Assembly (NCBI GenBank): GCA_023144635.1
Contig: JAGLFH010000012.1
Span: 1 to 44,486, forward strand
Origin: Candidatus Auribacterota bacterium
Lineage (GTDB): Bacteria > Auribacterota > JAFGBW01 > JAFGJP01
Length of the DNA stretch: 44,486 nucleotides
Reading direction: 5' to 3'
Part shown: positions 1 to 9,685 of the stretch, piece after piece
Layout of the letters: every line of letters starts with the position of its first letter
Position numbering within the stretch: position 1 is the first letter of the stretch
Notes under the pieces: model-generated
The model's input: the letters and a program-made list of their open reading frames with translations, nothing else
What the model was told of the DNA's origin: nothing
The model's database searches: none
Translations under genes and position numbers: made by a program

Positions 1-74
1 TCCCATTATTTTAATTATCTGCTTCCTATGAAAGCTCCTTTATTCTCCCTTACAAAAAAACTTTAAAAAAGGAG

Positions 75-105
75 TTGACATATAGTCTATCTAAATAGTA
101 GACTA
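75..105 (+). promoter_or_regulatory. Promoter and operator of the rrf2-met operon
   Basis: A -35 TTGACA (75-80) is followed after 18 bases by TAGACT (99-104), a plausible -10. A perfect inverted repeat, TAGTCTA (83-89) and TAGACTA (99-105) with nine bases between, covers the spacer and the -10. This is where an autorepressing Rrf2 dimer would bind (inference). Transcription from this -10 would start near the ATG at 111, giving a leaderless message. Confidence 0.7.
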
Positions 106-110
106 TTATT

Positions 111-557
111 ATGAAATTAAATTATGAAGATGATTACACTCTTAAGACCGTGTTTGATCTGGCTCTGCATTATGGTGAAAATGTACATATTGCAGATATA
201 GCCAGAAGGCAGGATATACCTGGAAAATTTTTAGAGCAATTACTTCTTAAGCTAAAAAAAGCAGGTATCGTTGCAAGCAAAAAAGGACCAAACGGAGGAT
301 ACTATTTAGCAAAAAAACCAAAGGATATTAACTTAAAGCAAGTACTTGAAAGCATAAAAGGTCCTTTTGCCCCCATAGAATGTGCATGGAATAAGGACTA
401 TATTAAAAAGTGCCCATATTTTGTAGATTGTGTATTTAAGGATATTTTTACTGATATATATAAAGATGTTTCTAAAAAACTAAAAGCTATAGATTTGAAC
501 AAACTCATTATGATGCATAAGAAAAAACAAAAACTCAAAGGATTAAAAAGTGAATGA
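111..557 (+). CDS. Rrf2-family transcriptional regulator
   Basis: This 148-residue protein has the Rrf2 layout: an N-terminal winged helix (about 1-65, with the family-typical wing motif [12 protein letters not shown] at 59-70) and a C-terminal dimerisation helix. Cys91, Cys101 and Cys107 lie where IscR and NsrR carry their Fe-S cluster ligands, although the spacing (X9, X5) differs from IscR (X5, X5). The start at 111 has no Shine-Dalgarno; the bases before it are the operator. The gene overlaps metX, so it very likely regulates methionine synthesis in response to sulfur or Fe-S state (inference). Family assignment is firm; the signal is unknown. Confidence 0.88.
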   Translation: MKLNYEDDYTLKTVFDLALHYGENVHIADIARRQDIPGKFLEQLLLKLKKAGIVASKKGPNGGYYLAKKPKDINLKQVLESIKGPFAPIECAWNKDYIKKCPYFVDCVFKDIFTDIYKDVSKKLKAIDLNKLIMMHKKKQKLKGLKSE

Positions 558-1704
558 TTTTGATGATAACAACTCCATAGGCATAGTAAGGACAAACAAG
601 TTTGTCCTTAGCACACCGGAAAACATTGCCCTCGACTGCGGTGAAAAGCTTTCACACATTGAGGTTGCTTATGAAACCTATGGGTCACTTAATAAAGACA
701 AAAGCAACGCGGTTCTTATACTGCATGCTCTTTCAGGTGATGCACATGCTGCAGGTTTTCATTCAAGTGAAGACAAAAAACCTGGCTGGTGGGACAACAT
801 GATAGGACCGGGAAAATGTTTCGATACCAGAAAATATTATGTGATCTGCTCAAATTTTCTTGGAGGATGCAAGGGAACTACAGGCTCTAATTCTATAAAT
901 CCCAAAACAGGAAAAGAGTACGGAATGTCATTTCCTGTAGTGAGTATAAAAGATATGGTAAAAGTACAAAAAGAACTAATAGATTTTCTGGAAATCAAAA
1001 AGCTGCTTGCTGTATGCGGCGGTTCTATGGGAGGAATGCAGGCATTGCAATGGTCTGTTGATTATAGTGATATGGCAGCAGGTGTTATTCCAATAGCAAC
1101 AACAGCAACGCTTTCTCCTCTTAGCATAGCATTAAATGAAGTAGGAAGAAAAGCTATCATGAATGATCCTAACTGGAATAATGGTAATTACTATGAAAGT
1201 ATTGCACCGGATGCAGGTCTTGCTGTAGCAAGGATGCTTGGTCATATAACTTATTTAAGTGATGAAGCAATGAGAAATAAATTTGGCCGTAGACTTCAAA
1301 AAAACGAAGAATACAGATATGATTTTGAGGGTGAATTTCAAGTTGAGAGCTATCTGCATCATCAGGGAACGTCCTTTACAAAACGTTTTGATGCTAACAC
1401 ATATCTTTATGTAACAAAAGCTATGGATTATTTTGATCTTTCACGGGAATACTCTTCTCTTGAAAAAGCTTTTGAAACTACAAGATCAAGGTTTCTTGTA
1501 ATAGCTTTTTCTTCTGACTGGCTTTTCCCTCCATATCAGGCAAAAGAAATAGTAAAAGCACTAAGGACATGTAATAAGGAAGTAAGCTATTGCGAACTTT
1601 CTTCATCATACGGTCACGATGCTTTCTTATTGGAAGAAAAACACCAGACGCTTATGATATCACATTTTCTAATGAATCTTGAGGAGGAGTATACATCCAA
1701 ATGA
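550..1704 (+). CDS. metX: Homoserine O-acetyltransferase
   Basis: MetX transfers an acetyl group from acetyl-CoA to homoserine, the activating step of methionine synthesis. The 384-residue alpha/beta hydrolase has the nucleophile elbow GGSMGG with Ser159, plus Asp323 (SSDWLFPP) and His356 (YGHDAF) completing the triad. The N-terminal family block [14 protein letters not shown] is at 56-69. The start is a GTG at 550, overlapping the end of the Rrf2 gene in another frame, with AAAGGA at 537-542 as ribosome-binding site. Some MetX-like proteins use succinyl-CoA, and the sequence alone does not settle the acyl donor. It overlaps metW by four bases. Confidence 0.93.
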   Translation: MNDFDDNNSIGIVRTNKFVLSTPENIALDCGEKLSHIEVAYETYGSLNKDKSNAVLILHALSGDAHAAGFHSSEDKKPGWWDNMIGPGKCFDTRKYYVICSNFLGGCKGTTGSNSINPKTGKEYGMSFPVVSIKDMVKVQKELIDFLEIKKLLAVCGGSMGGMQALQWSVDYSDMAAGVIPIATTATLSPLSIALNEVGRKAIMNDPNWNNGNYYESIAPDAGLAVARMLGHITYLSDEAMRNKFGRRLQKNEEYRYDFEGEFQVESYLHHQGTSFTKRFDANTYLYVTKAMDYFDLSREYSSLEKAFETTRSRFLVIAFSSDWLFPPYQAKEIVKALRTCNKEVSYCELSSSYGHDAFLLEEKHQTLMISHFLMNLEEEYTSK

Positions 1705-2327
1705 TAGCTGAATTTCAAAAAAAATATTTAAAGAGAAAAGACCTTAAAATAATTTCAGGCCTTGTGAAGGAGAACACAAGCGTTCTTGACCTTGGCTGTG
1801 GAGACGGAAGTCTTTTAAAAAAATTAAAAGATGAAAAACATGTGATAGCAAAAGGAGTAGATATATCCGAAAACAACATTATGACATGCATTGTTAAAGG
1901 CATCTCTGTTTTTCAGGGAAACCTCGATGAAGGATTAATGGATTATGCTGACCATAGTTTTGACTATGTGATACTTTCACAAACTTTACAGGTCGTACAT
2001 AAACCAAGAATGATACTTAATGAAGCATTAAGGGTAGGAAAAGTTGCCATAGTGAGTATTCCTAATTTTGGTTACTGGCACATAAGAACAAAATTATTTT
2101 TTACAGGGAGGATGCCAAGATTAAAATTTCTTCCCTTTGAGTGGTACGATACTCCTAATATACGTTTGATGACAGTAAAAGATTTTAGAGGTCTTTGTAA
2201 AAAGGATAATATAATTATTGAGAATGAAGCACATATCAGCCTTGATGAAAATAAAAGAGATAACTGGATAATGAGGAAATGGCCAAACATTTTTGCTCAG
2301 GCATCTGTTTTTGTAATAACAAAATAA
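1701..2327 (+). CDS. metW: MetW, methyltransferase-like methionine biosynthesis protein
   Basis: This 208-residue class I SAM-methyltransferase-fold protein has the motif LDLGCGDG at 29-36 and the MetW-typical blocks SQTLQ (93-97) and [12 protein letters not shown] (119-130). In proteobacteria metX and metW form one unit, and MetW binds or stimulates MetX; its own substrate is not established. The ATG overlaps the metX stop (ATGA), with GAGGAG upstream, so translation is coupled. Length and gene order are usual. Confidence 0.93.
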   Translation: MIAEFQKKYLKRKDLKIISGLVKENTSVLDLGCGDGSLLKKLKDEKHVIAKGVDISENNIMTCIVKGISVFQGNLDEGLMDYADHSFDYVILSQTLQVVHKPRMILNEALRVGKVAIVSIPNFGYWHIRTKLFFTGRMPRLKFLPFEWYDTPNIRLMTVKDFRGLCKKDNIIIENEAHISLDENKRDNWIMRKWPNIFAQASVFVITK

Positions 2328-2342
2328 TAATAGGGGGATAAA

Positions 2343-3635
2343 ATGAACGAGGAAAAATTCACAAAAGTAGAAACAAAGGCATTGCATGCCGGACAAGTAC
2401 CGGACATCGCAACGCTCTCACGCGGTGTTCCTGTTTATAGGACAACATCTTATGTTTTTAGGGATACTAAGCACGCAGCAGACCTTTTTAGTCTGAAAGA
2501 ACTTGGAAACATTTATACGCGGCTTATGAATCCTACACATGATATTCTTGAAAAGAGGATTGCTTCTCTAGAAAATGGAGCTGCAGCGCTTACTCTTTCA
2601 TCAGGAACAGCTGCTATTTTTAACAGTATTGTCAATCTTTGCAAATCCGGTGATAATATTGTTTCAAGCAGTGCCTTATACGGCGGGAGTTATACTATGT
2701 TTAATAACATACTTCCGCAATTTAATATTAAAGTGAACTTTGTTGATATTTCAAAACCGGATGAGATCAAAAAAGCTATTGATAAAAACACTAAAGCTGT
2801 TTTTACAGAAACAATAGGTAATCCATCTCTAGAAGTGGCAGACCTCGAAATGATCTCAAGTATTGCACATGATAATAACATACCACTCATCGTGGACTCT
2901 ACTTTCACCACTCCTTATTTACTGCGCCCAATAGAACATGGTGCAGATATTGTATGCCATTCTCTTACCAAATGGCTGGGAGGGCACGGTTCTGCAATAG
3001 GTGGAATTGTTGTTGATTCCGGAAAATTTGACTGGAAGAAAGGGGATTTCCCACTTCTTAATGAACCTGATGCAAGTTATCATAACATCCGTTATACATC
3101 GGACCTTGGAGATCTTATCCCATTAGCTTTTATTTTAAGAATGAGGCTGGTTCCGCTTAGAAATCTTGGGGCATGTAATTCACCTGATAATGCCTGGATA
3201 TCACTGCAAGGGATAGAAACATTGCCGCTTCGCATGGAAAGACATTCGATAAATGCTCTAAAAGTAGCGAAATATTTATCAGATCACGATAAAGTAACTT
3301 GGGTACATTATCCGGGCCTGCCAAACCATGCAAGCTTCGAGATAGCAAAAAAATACCTTAAAAATGGTTTTGGAGGAATGGTCGTTTTTGGAATTAAAGG
3401 TGGTAGTGAGGCAGGAGAGAAGTTTATAAACAAACTGGAGCTCTTTTCACATCTTGCCAATGTTGGAGACGCTAAAAGCCTTGCTATACATCCTGCAAGT
3501 ACGACTCATTCTCAGCTAACTGAAGATCAGCAAAAATCCGGAGGAATTACTCCTGACCTTATCCGTCTATCAGTTGGTATTGAGAATATAGAAGATATTA
3601 TAGCTGACCTCGAGAGTGCATTAGAAAATGCCTGA
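2343..3635 (+). CDS. metY: O-acetylhomoserine aminocarboxypropyltransferase (sulfhydrylase)
   Basis: This 430-residue PLP enzyme of the Cys/Met metabolism family makes homocysteine from O-acetylhomoserine and sulfide. The PLP lysine is Lys210 in SLTKWLGGHG; the phosphate-binding block SSGTAA is at 86-91 and YGGSYTMF at 113-120. The length fits the MetY branch better than the shorter cystathionine gamma-synthases. The start follows a strong GGGGG site after a 15-base gap from metW. With metX and metW it forms a direct-sulfhydrylation route under the Rrf2 regulator. It ends at a hairpin about 17 bases downstream. Confidence 0.92.
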   Translation: MNEEKFTKVETKALHAGQVPDIATLSRGVPVYRTTSYVFRDTKHAADLFSLKELGNIYTRLMNPTHDILEKRIASLENGAAALTLSSGTAAIFNSIVNLCKSGDNIVSSSALYGGSYTMFNNILPQFNIKVNFVDISKPDEIKKAIDKNTKAVFTETIGNPSLEVADLEMISSIAHDNNIPLIVDSTFTTPYLLRPIEHGADIVCHSLTKWLGGHGSAIGGIVVDSGKFDWKKGDFPLLNEPDASYHNIRYTSDLGDLIPLAFILRMRLVPLRNLGACNSPDNAWISLQGIETLPLRMERHSINALKVAKYLSDHDKVTWVHYPGLPNHASFEIAKKYLKNGFGGMVVFGIKGGSEAGEKFINKLELFSHLANVGDAKSLAIHPASTTHSQLTEDQQKSGGITPDLIRLSVGIENIEDIIADLESALENA

Positions 3636-3652
3636 TAATTAGCCACTAAGAC

Positions 3653-3669
3653 TTCATGCTGTGCATGAA
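3653..3669. repeat. Gene-end hairpin, copy 1
   Basis: TTCATGC-TGT-GCATGAA is a perfect seven-base stem 17 bases after the metY stop. The same stem, extended by T and A bases, follows two other genes (14909 and 18460). It lacks a long T tract, so a terminator role is possible but unproven. Confidence 0.6.
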
Positions 3670-3671
3670 AG

Positions 3672-4095
3672 AAGGTTCTGGGTTTTAGGTTCTAGGTTCT
3701 GGCTAGCACCAAAAACCTAACACCTAGTACCTGGCGAAGCCTATTTTAGCCACAGCCTGCCTCGCAAAAACCTTCTTGTCTAGACGAAGCCTTGTGCGTA
3801 GTTGGAGGCGAAGGCGGGAGAGCACAGAGGATGAGTGTTAATTAGTTAACTGGTTCAATGTACGCTTCGCTGGAAGATAATATAAAAAAGAAAAAAAGTA
3901 AAATATCGTCATCCCTACGAAAGCAGGGATCCACGCAAAAAGCAATAGGGGCGCTTCGCGAAGCGCCCTTGTAAATGTTGTAGAGACGCACGTCAGTGCG
4001 TCTTTGTTAAGATATAAACACATATGTCTTCACCCCATAAAAAGTAATAAGCATTAACCTATCACCTAAGAAAAAAACATGAATAATTATAGAAT
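3672..4095. repeat. Spacer built of short repeat families
   Basis: No gene is visible here. From left to right it holds an AGGTTCTAGG-type text (also near 18430), a CGTCATCC...GGATCCA hairpin repeat (3907-3935), a GGGGCG...CGCCC hairpin repeat (3947-3975) and a GTAGAGACGCAC...GTGCGTC hairpin repeat (3980-4006). All recur elsewhere in the window. The 61-codon minus-strand frame here is made of repeat sequence and is not credible as a gene. Confidence 0.6.
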
Positions 4096-4102
4096 TTTTT
4101 AG

Positions 4103-4142
4103 TTGACAATATTAGTTTATTACAATATTCTAATATACTAAT
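4103..4142 (+). promoter_or_regulatory. Promoter and operator of the ArsR-exporter operon
   Basis: TTGACA (4103-4108) and TATTCT (4126-4131) are spaced by 17 bases. ATATTAG (4109-4115) and CTAATAT (4130-4136) form a perfect inverted repeat around the spacer, and TTAGT/ACTAA extends a nested dyad. AT-rich dyads of this kind are typical ArsR-family operators, so autoregulation is likely. Confidence 0.65.
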
Positions 4143-4163
4143 TTAATTTAAAGGAGCGATTAA

Positions 4164-4466
4164 ATGGGTAAAGCAGACTATTTTATTGCCGCAGAAGCAA
4201 TAAAAGCTATAGCACATCCAATTCGTTTAGAGGTTATAGATATTCTAAGGAACAAAGAGCTGTCTGTATCAATTATACAGGCCAAGCTTAAAGCAAAACA
4301 ATCTATAACTTCTCAGCATCTTATTGTGATGAAAAACAAAAAAATACTTCAATCCAGAAGAGATGGTAATGTAATATATTATTCTATAAAAAATAAAAAT
4401 ATTTTAAAAATAATACAGTGCATTGATTCTTGTAAAAGCTATAAAGAGGAGGAAAAAAATGTTTAA
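4164..4466 (+). CDS. ArsR-family winged-helix repressor
   Basis: This 100-residue protein has the compact ArsR fold: AIKAIAHPIRLEVIDIL (12-28), the recognition region around ITSQHLIVMKNKKIL (48-62) and the wing RRDGNVIYYSI (65-75). The classic metal box (ELCVCDL) is absent; the only cysteines are Cys86 and Cys90 near the C-terminus, so a thiol or ligand signal is as likely as metal. A GGAG site precedes the ATG. Its stop overlaps the exporter start, so it probably represses this operon. Confidence 0.85.
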   Translation: MGKADYFIAAEAIKAIAHPIRLEVIDILRNKELSVSIIQAKLKAKQSITSQHLIVMKNKKILQSRRDGNVIYYSIKNKNILKIIQCIDSCKSYKEEEKNV

Positions 4467-6984
4467 AAGAATAATACTATTTTCAGTAAACAAACCAAAA
4501 ACAATAATTGCGGGTGTTATTGTCCTTGTGATTTTGGGACTTATTCAGTTTCCAAATATCAAGATAGATACCGATCCCGAGAACATGCTCTCTGAAAAAG
4601 AATTCGTAAGAGTATTTCATCATGATGTAAAAAAAGAGTTTGGTCTTTATGATTTTATAGTCTTAGGAATTGTGAATGACAAACTTGAACAAGGTGTTTT
4701 TACCGTAGATACACTTAATAAGATATATGCAATAACCGAAGAGATAAAAGATATCGATGGTGTTATACCAAGAGAAATTATATCTCCTTCAACAAAAGAT
4801 AATATCCGACAGGGCGGACCTGGAATGATCGTCTTTGAGTGGCTGATGAAGGAGCCGATAATAAATGAAGAACAGGCATTAATGATTCAAGAAGAAACTC
4901 TTGATAATCCAATGTTTAAAGGGACGATGGTATCTGAGAACGGTAAAGCTCTTTGTATATATGTGCCTATAGAAAAGAAAAACATGAGCTATCGTATTTC
5001 TCAGGAGATTAAAGCCATTGTCTCCAAGTTTAAAGGGGAAGAAAACTATTATATTACAGGCCTTCCTGTTGCAGAAGATACATTCGGATTTGAGATGTTC
5101 AAACAAATGGCACTTTCTGCACCATTAGCAGGGCTGATTATTTTTTTACTTATGTTCTGGTTTTTTAGAAAAGTAAAAATGATCATACCTCCAATGATCC
5201 TGGCAGTTGTAACTATAGTCATCACAATGGGAGCACTCATATTTTTAAAGTTTCCAGTTCACATAATGAGCTCGATGATACCTATCTTTTTAATGCCTAT
5301 TGCAGTGCTTGATTCCGTACACATCTTAAGTGAGTTTTTTGATAAATATCAGCAGTTTAAAAACAAGAAAGAGACTATACTGCATGTAATGGATGAGCTC
5401 TTTACTCCCATGCTTTTTACATCACTTACATCTGCTGTCGGTTTTTTCTCGCTTTCTTTTTCTCACATACCTCCTGTACAGGCATTCGGGGTTTTTGTTG
5501 CGTTTGGAATTATGATAGCGTGGCTGCTTACGATAACATTCATACCTTCATATATAGCACTTGTGAGTGAAAGCTCTTTAAAAAATTTTGGTCATGTAAA
5601 AAAAGAAGATGAAAATCATTCTCTTATGGATAATATACTGCAGGGTATTAAAAGTTTTACGATCAAGAGGTCTAAATTAATAATAGCTTTAAGCATAATA
5701 ATTACACTTCTATCAGTATACGGAATACTTCATATAAATGTGAATGACAATCCTGTTAAGTGGTTTTCAAAAAATCACGAAATAAGAATAGCCGATAGGG
5801 TACTTAATAAACATTTTGGAGGGACCTACACTGCTTATCTGATAATAGATTCAGGAGATAAGGAAAATGAAGTATTTAAAGAACCTGACATGCTGAAATA
5901 TATAGAAGGACTTCAGGCATATCTTATTAAAGAAGGAAAAGTCGGAAAAATAACATCTCTTAGCGATGTAGTTAAAAAAGTACATTATGAACTTTTTGAC
6001 GGGAACAAAGATTATAATATTATTCCTAAAACCAAAGCTGCAGTTTCACAATGTTTGATCTCTTATGAAAACTCACATAAGCCTGATGACCTCTGGCATA
6101 TGGCAACACCTGATTTTTCAAAGACCAATGTCTGGATACAGCTAAAAAGCGGTGATAATCAAGATATGGATGAAGTGATAAGTCAGGTAGATGAATATTT
6201 TAGCCTTAACAAGTCACCATACACTGTAAAACACAATTGGGCAGGTCTTACTTATATAAACGTAGTCTGGCAAAATAAAATGGTTATGGGAATGCTTAAT
6301 AATTTTATTGGAAGTTTTATAATAGTCTTCTTTATGATGACATTCCTTTTCAAATCACCAATACGCGGTTTAATATCAATGATCCCGCTTAGTATAACTA
6401 TTTTATTTATATATGGCCTTATGGGTTTTATTGGTAAGGATTATGATATGCCTGTAGCTGTTCTTTCTGCGCTAACACTTGGGCTTTCAATAGATTTTGC
6501 AATACATTTTATTGAGCGTGCACGTGAAATATACGCAAAAGAAGGTAATTGGGAAGAGGCATCAAAAGAATTATTTGGAGCCCCTGCAAGAGCTATAACA
6601 AGAAACGCTTTTGTTGTTGCTATCGGATTTTTACCGCTTCTTGCATCACCACTTATACCTTATAGAACAGTTGGGTTTTTCATGTTCTGTATCATGCTGG
6701 TATCAAGTATTGCTACACTGTTTATTCTTCCGGCTATTATAACGAGATTTCCAAAGGTGGTCTTTGAAGCAGAAAAAAACAGTATGATATGCAGTTGTAA
6801 ATATTGCATGATAATATCATTTGCTGTCTCGCTTACTATTATTTATATTTTAAGAGGATATACTGGCGCTATTTGGACGATTACGACATTAATAAGTATA
6901 GTTATTGTTGTTTTAATGTCAGGAATTTGTTCTAAATTATCAAAACACAAAATATGTATCATAGATCAAAAGGAGGATAAATAA
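4459..6984 (+). CDS. RND/MMPL-superfamily exporter
   Basis: This large inner-membrane protein has two RND-like halves, each with one TM helix, a periplasmic domain and a bundle of about five TM helices. Family signatures are PIAVLDSVHILSEF in the first half and ALTLGLSIDFAIHF in the second, as in predicted exporters of the HpnN/MMPL type. The ATG at 4459 follows GAGGAGG and overlaps the regulator stop, and is a better start than 4423, giving 841 residues. With the following LolA-like and beta-barrel genes it looks like a lipid or lipoprotein export line; substrate unknown. A cysteine-rich loop (MICSCKYC) lies near the C-terminus. Confidence 0.87.
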   Translation: MFKRIILFSVNKPKTIIAGVIVLVILGLIQFPNIKIDTDPENMLSEKEFVRVFHHDVKKEFGLYDFIVLGIVNDKLEQGVFTVDTLNKIYAITEEIKDIDGVIPREIISPSTKDNIRQGGPGMIVFEWLMKEPIINEEQALMIQEETLDNPMFKGTMVSENGKALCIYVPIEKKNMSYRISQEIKAIVSKFKGEENYYITGLPVAEDTFGFEMFKQMALSAPLAGLIIFLLMFWFFRKVKMIIPPMILAVVTIVITMGALIFLKFPVHIMSSMIPIFLMPIAVLDSVHILSEFFDKYQQFKNKKETILHVMDELFTPMLFTSLTSAVGFFSLSFSHIPPVQAFGVFVAFGIMIAWLLTITFIPSYIALVSESSLKNFGHVKKEDENHSLMDNILQGIKSFTIKRSKLIIALSIIITLLSVYGILHINVNDNPVKWFSKNHEIRIADRVLNKHFGGTYTAYLIIDSGDKENEVFKEPDMLKYIEGLQAYLIKEGKVGKITSLSDVVKKVHYELFDGNKDYNIIPKTKAAVSQCLISYENSHKPDDLWHMATPDFSKTNVWIQLKSGDNQDMDEVISQVDEYFSLNKSPYTVKHNWAGLTYINVVWQNKMVMGMLNNFIGSFIIVFFMMTFLFKSPIRGLISMIPLSITILFIYGLMGFIGKDYDMPVAVLSALTLGLSIDFAIHFIERAREIYAKEGNWEEASKELFGAPARAITRNAFVVAIGFLPLLASPLIPYRTVGFFMFCIMLVSSIATLFILPAIITRFPKVVFEAEKNSMICSCKYCMIISFAVSLTIIYILRGYTGAIWTITTLISIVIVVLMSGICSKLSKHKICIIDQKEDK

Positions 6985-7772
6985 TGAAAAAAAATGTTTT
7001 ATTAATAGCAGTATTTTCTTTTTTCTTTTATTCAGGTTCTGTCTTTTCAGAACCTACAGTACAGGAAATAGTAAATAAAGCAAATAATGTTTCCTTTTAT
7101 CAAGGTAAAGACGGGAAAGCTTCCATTTCTATGACAATTTCGGATAATCAGGGAAGGACGAGAAAAAGAGTCTTCAAAATACTTCGATTTGATATAGCTG
7201 ACGGCGGCAATCAAAAGTTTTTTGTCTATTTCAGTGCACCAGCTGATGTTGAGAACATGGTTTACATGGTATGGAAAAATGTAGATGGAAATGATGACAG
7301 ATGGATGTATTTGCCGGCACTTGATCTGGTAAGACGTATTGCCGCAACTGATAAAAGATCTAGCTTTGTAGGTTCTGATTTTGTTTACGAAGACATCTCA
7401 GGAAGGAGTCTTGAGCTTGATACACATGAATTAGTATCAAGTGAACAAGATACCTACAAGATAAGGAATACACCAAAAAATTCTAATGAAGTTGAGTTTG
7501 CTTATTTTGATGTATATATTAGAAAAGATAACTTTATGCCGTATAAAGCAGAATACTTTAATAAAAAAAACAAGCTTTACAGAACAATAGAAGCTCTTGA
7601 GATTAAAGATATAAATGGATTCCCTACAGTTTTAAAATCAAAGGCTACAGACATTGAAAAAGGTTCAAATACAATAATAGAATTTTCAGAAGTCGAATAT
7701 GACCTTGGTTTTGAAGAAAATATTTTTACAGAAAGGTTTTTAAGGAGGCCTCCAAGAAAATGGTTAAAATAA
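6984..7772 (+). CDS. LolA-like outer-membrane lipoprotein-sorting protein
   Basis: The 262-residue protein has a signal peptide (cleavage likely near residue 22, VFSEP) and the LolA-like fold of the family usually annotated 'outer membrane lipoprotein-sorting protein'. Diagnostic blocks are DRWMYLPALDLVRRI and the following FVGSDFVYEDI. Its start shares one base with the exporter stop (TAATG). In many bacteria this family sits beside RND/MMPL exporters, where it probably carries a hydrophobic cargo through the periplasm. It overlaps the next gene by 13 bases. Confidence 0.85.
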   Translation: MKKNVLLIAVFSFFFYSGSVFSEPTVQEIVNKANNVSFYQGKDGKASISMTISDNQGRTRKRVFKILRFDIADGGNQKFFVYFSAPADVENMVYMVWKNVDGNDDRWMYLPALDLVRRIAATDKRSSFVGSDFVYEDISGRSLELDTHELVSSEQDTYKIRNTPKNSNEVEFAYFDVYIRKDNFMPYKAEYFNKKNKLYRTIEALEIKDINGFPTVLKSKATDIEKGSNTIIEFSEVEYDLGFEENIFTERFLRRPPRKWLK

Positions 7773-9058
7773 GATCAATATTAACAATTTTATTATTTTT
7801 TACATTATTTAATTCAAATGCGTCTGCATCTTTCAAACTTGGAAAAAATGGACCTTCTGTAAGCGGTTTTGCCGAGACCGCAATCGGATTTAAGTTTGGA
7901 ACGGATACAACTTTGCATGACGATTACAATATGATGGAAGAAAGGTTTCAGTTAAAGACCAAATGGTATCCTGAATTCATGGATATTCTAAGTGATTATA
8001 TGGCAGAGATAGCTTTTAAAGGTGATATGCTGATAGACGGATATGATGAAGCAGAAGCAAACTTTGATTTGCGCGAGCTTAACCTTGCTTTATCACCGAC
8101 GGGCTGGCTTGATCTTAAAATAGGAAGACAAGTATTCACATGGGGAACCGGTGATTATTTATTTGTTAATGACCTTTTTCCAAAAGATTATATTTCTTTT
8201 TATATTGGCAGAGAAGATGAATATTTAAAAAAACCTAATGATGGAGCAAAATTATCTCTTTATTCAAAGAATATCAATTTTGATATTGTTCTAATACCTT
8301 TTTTTGAACCAAATACTATTTTCACAGGCGAAAGATTATCTTTTTTTGACAGTTTCCGCCAAAGTATTTCCGGCATTGAATCAAATAGAAGCCTCATTGA
8401 ACCAAATCAGGAAATAGACAATATAGAGTTTGCAACAAGGCTTTATCGTAATTTTGGAAGTATTGAGGGAGCCTTATATACATTCAGAGGATTTTATAAG
8501 CTACCAAGAGGATACTTAAATGAAGCTGAAAAACAACTGTTATATCCAAGGCTTGATGTTTATGGCGGAAGTGTAAGAGGACCGGTACTTGGAGGCATTG
8601 GAAACATAGAACTTGGTTTTTATGATTCCAAGGAAGACAGCTCTGGTGATGAAAGGCTGATAGAAAATTCAGCTGTTAAATATCTTTTGGGATATAGTAA
8701 AGATTTGGGAAACGATTTTAGTATAGGACTTCAGTATTTTCATGAACAGATGCTTGACTATGATGAATATAAAGCCTCTTTAATGCAGGGAGAGTTTAAC
8801 CGTGACGAACACAGACACCTTTTTACACTCCGCGCAACAAAGCTTTTAAAAAGCCAGACAGTAAGAGCAAATATTTTTCTTTTCTATTCACCATCAGAAA
8901 AAGATGCTTATTTAAGACCAAGTATTCATTACAACGTAACTGATGACTTCAATATATCAATCGGTGCAAATCTCGCATGGGGAGAATATGATTATACTGA
9001 ATTCGGGCAAATGGAAAAAAATAAAAACGTCTATTTAAGAGCACGATATAATTTTTAA
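7760..9058 (+). CDS. Predicted outer-membrane beta-barrel protein (exporter partner)
   Basis: This 432-residue protein has a signal peptide (cut probably after SNASA, about residue 23) and alternating hydrophobic/polar strands throughout. It ends in YLRARYNF, a terminal aromatic beta-signal used by the BAM machinery. It resembles the DUF1302-like or porin-like proteins that accompany LolA-like and MMPL genes, but I cannot assign a named family with certainty. It is the last gene of the ArsR-RND-LolA operon and would be the outer-membrane end of the pathway. Two decayed copies of its 3' end lie downstream (9295 and 9436). Confidence 0.72.
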   Translation: MVKIRSILTILLFFTLFNSNASASFKLGKNGPSVSGFAETAIGFKFGTDTTLHDDYNMMEERFQLKTKWYPEFMDILSDYMAEIAFKGDMLIDGYDEAEANFDLRELNLALSPTGWLDLKIGRQVFTWGTGDYLFVNDLFPKDYISFYIGREDEYLKKPNDGAKLSLYSKNINFDIVLIPFFEPNTIFTGERLSFFDSFRQSISGIESNRSLIEPNQEIDNIEFATRLYRNFGSIEGALYTFRGFYKLPRGYLNEAEKQLLYPRLDVYGGSVRGPVLGGIGNIELGFYDSKEDSSGDERLIENSAVKYLLGYSKDLGNDFSIGLQYFHEQMLDYDEYKASLMQGEFNRDEHRHLFTLRATKLLKSQTVRANIFLFYSPSEKDAYLRPSIHYNVTDDFNISIGANLAWGEYDYTEFGQMEKNKNVYLRARYNF

Positions 9059-9685
9059 AATAAACAAGAAGGAACATGAAGAAAAAAAATTAACCACTAA
9101 TTACACGAATTACGCAAATTAATAAAAGTACTAAAAAAGAAAATGTACGTCATCTCTGCAAAAGCCAGCGACCTTGCCGCTAGGCAGGCAGGGAACTATG
9201 TAAAAAAGAAGATTCTGAATTTAGGCTTTTATTTGGGAATTTAGATGTTAATTATTAGAATTTGATTTTAACTGAAAGCTGACCGCTTATAGCTTATTTA
9301 AGAGCACGAAATGATCTTTAATAATTTATCAAATATTTAACATCTTTTTTTTGTTAATTACATATAAGAATAAAATCATATAGAAACAATAAAAACATGT
9401 AACAAACTTAACGTATAGCTTAAAGCTTACCGCTTATTTTAAGAGCAAGATATAACTTTTAAGGAAAAAACAGTTAGCTGGTTAACTTGTTAGTTGGTTC
9501 AAGGAGCACTTCGTGCAATGATTATTATTATCTACCACGGAGAAGCACGGAAAATAAAAGAAAAGCTTAATCACGAAAGTACGAAGAGGAAATATTTTAT
9601 TAATCTTGTGCCGCGAGGCACACCATTAACTTTAGGCACTTTAGTACATTTTAAGTATTTTAGACACTTTTAAAAGGAGGATATT
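9059..9685. other. Repeat-rich spacer without a credible gene
   Basis: It contains a TTAACCACTAATTACACG-type repeat (9090-9120), a degenerate CGTCATC repeat (about 9149-9195), the two gene-tail copies and a CTACCACGGAGAAGCACGG repeat near 9531. No open frame with coding character was seen. Confidence 0.55.
9295..9462 (+). repeat. Decayed copies of the beta-barrel gene 3' end
   Basis: The last 27 bases of the preceding gene (9032-9058, coding YLRARYNF and stop) recur at 9295-9321 (24/27 identical, readable as YLRARNDL-stop) and at 9436-9462 (23/27, ILRARYNF-stop). Both copies follow a GACCGCTTATAGCTT-like or TTACCGCTTA repeat element. Confidence 0.55.

Noticed and set aside
3838-4023. Minus-strand 61-codon frame
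   Set aside because: It is made of hairpin repeats shared with other spacers and has no coding pattern.
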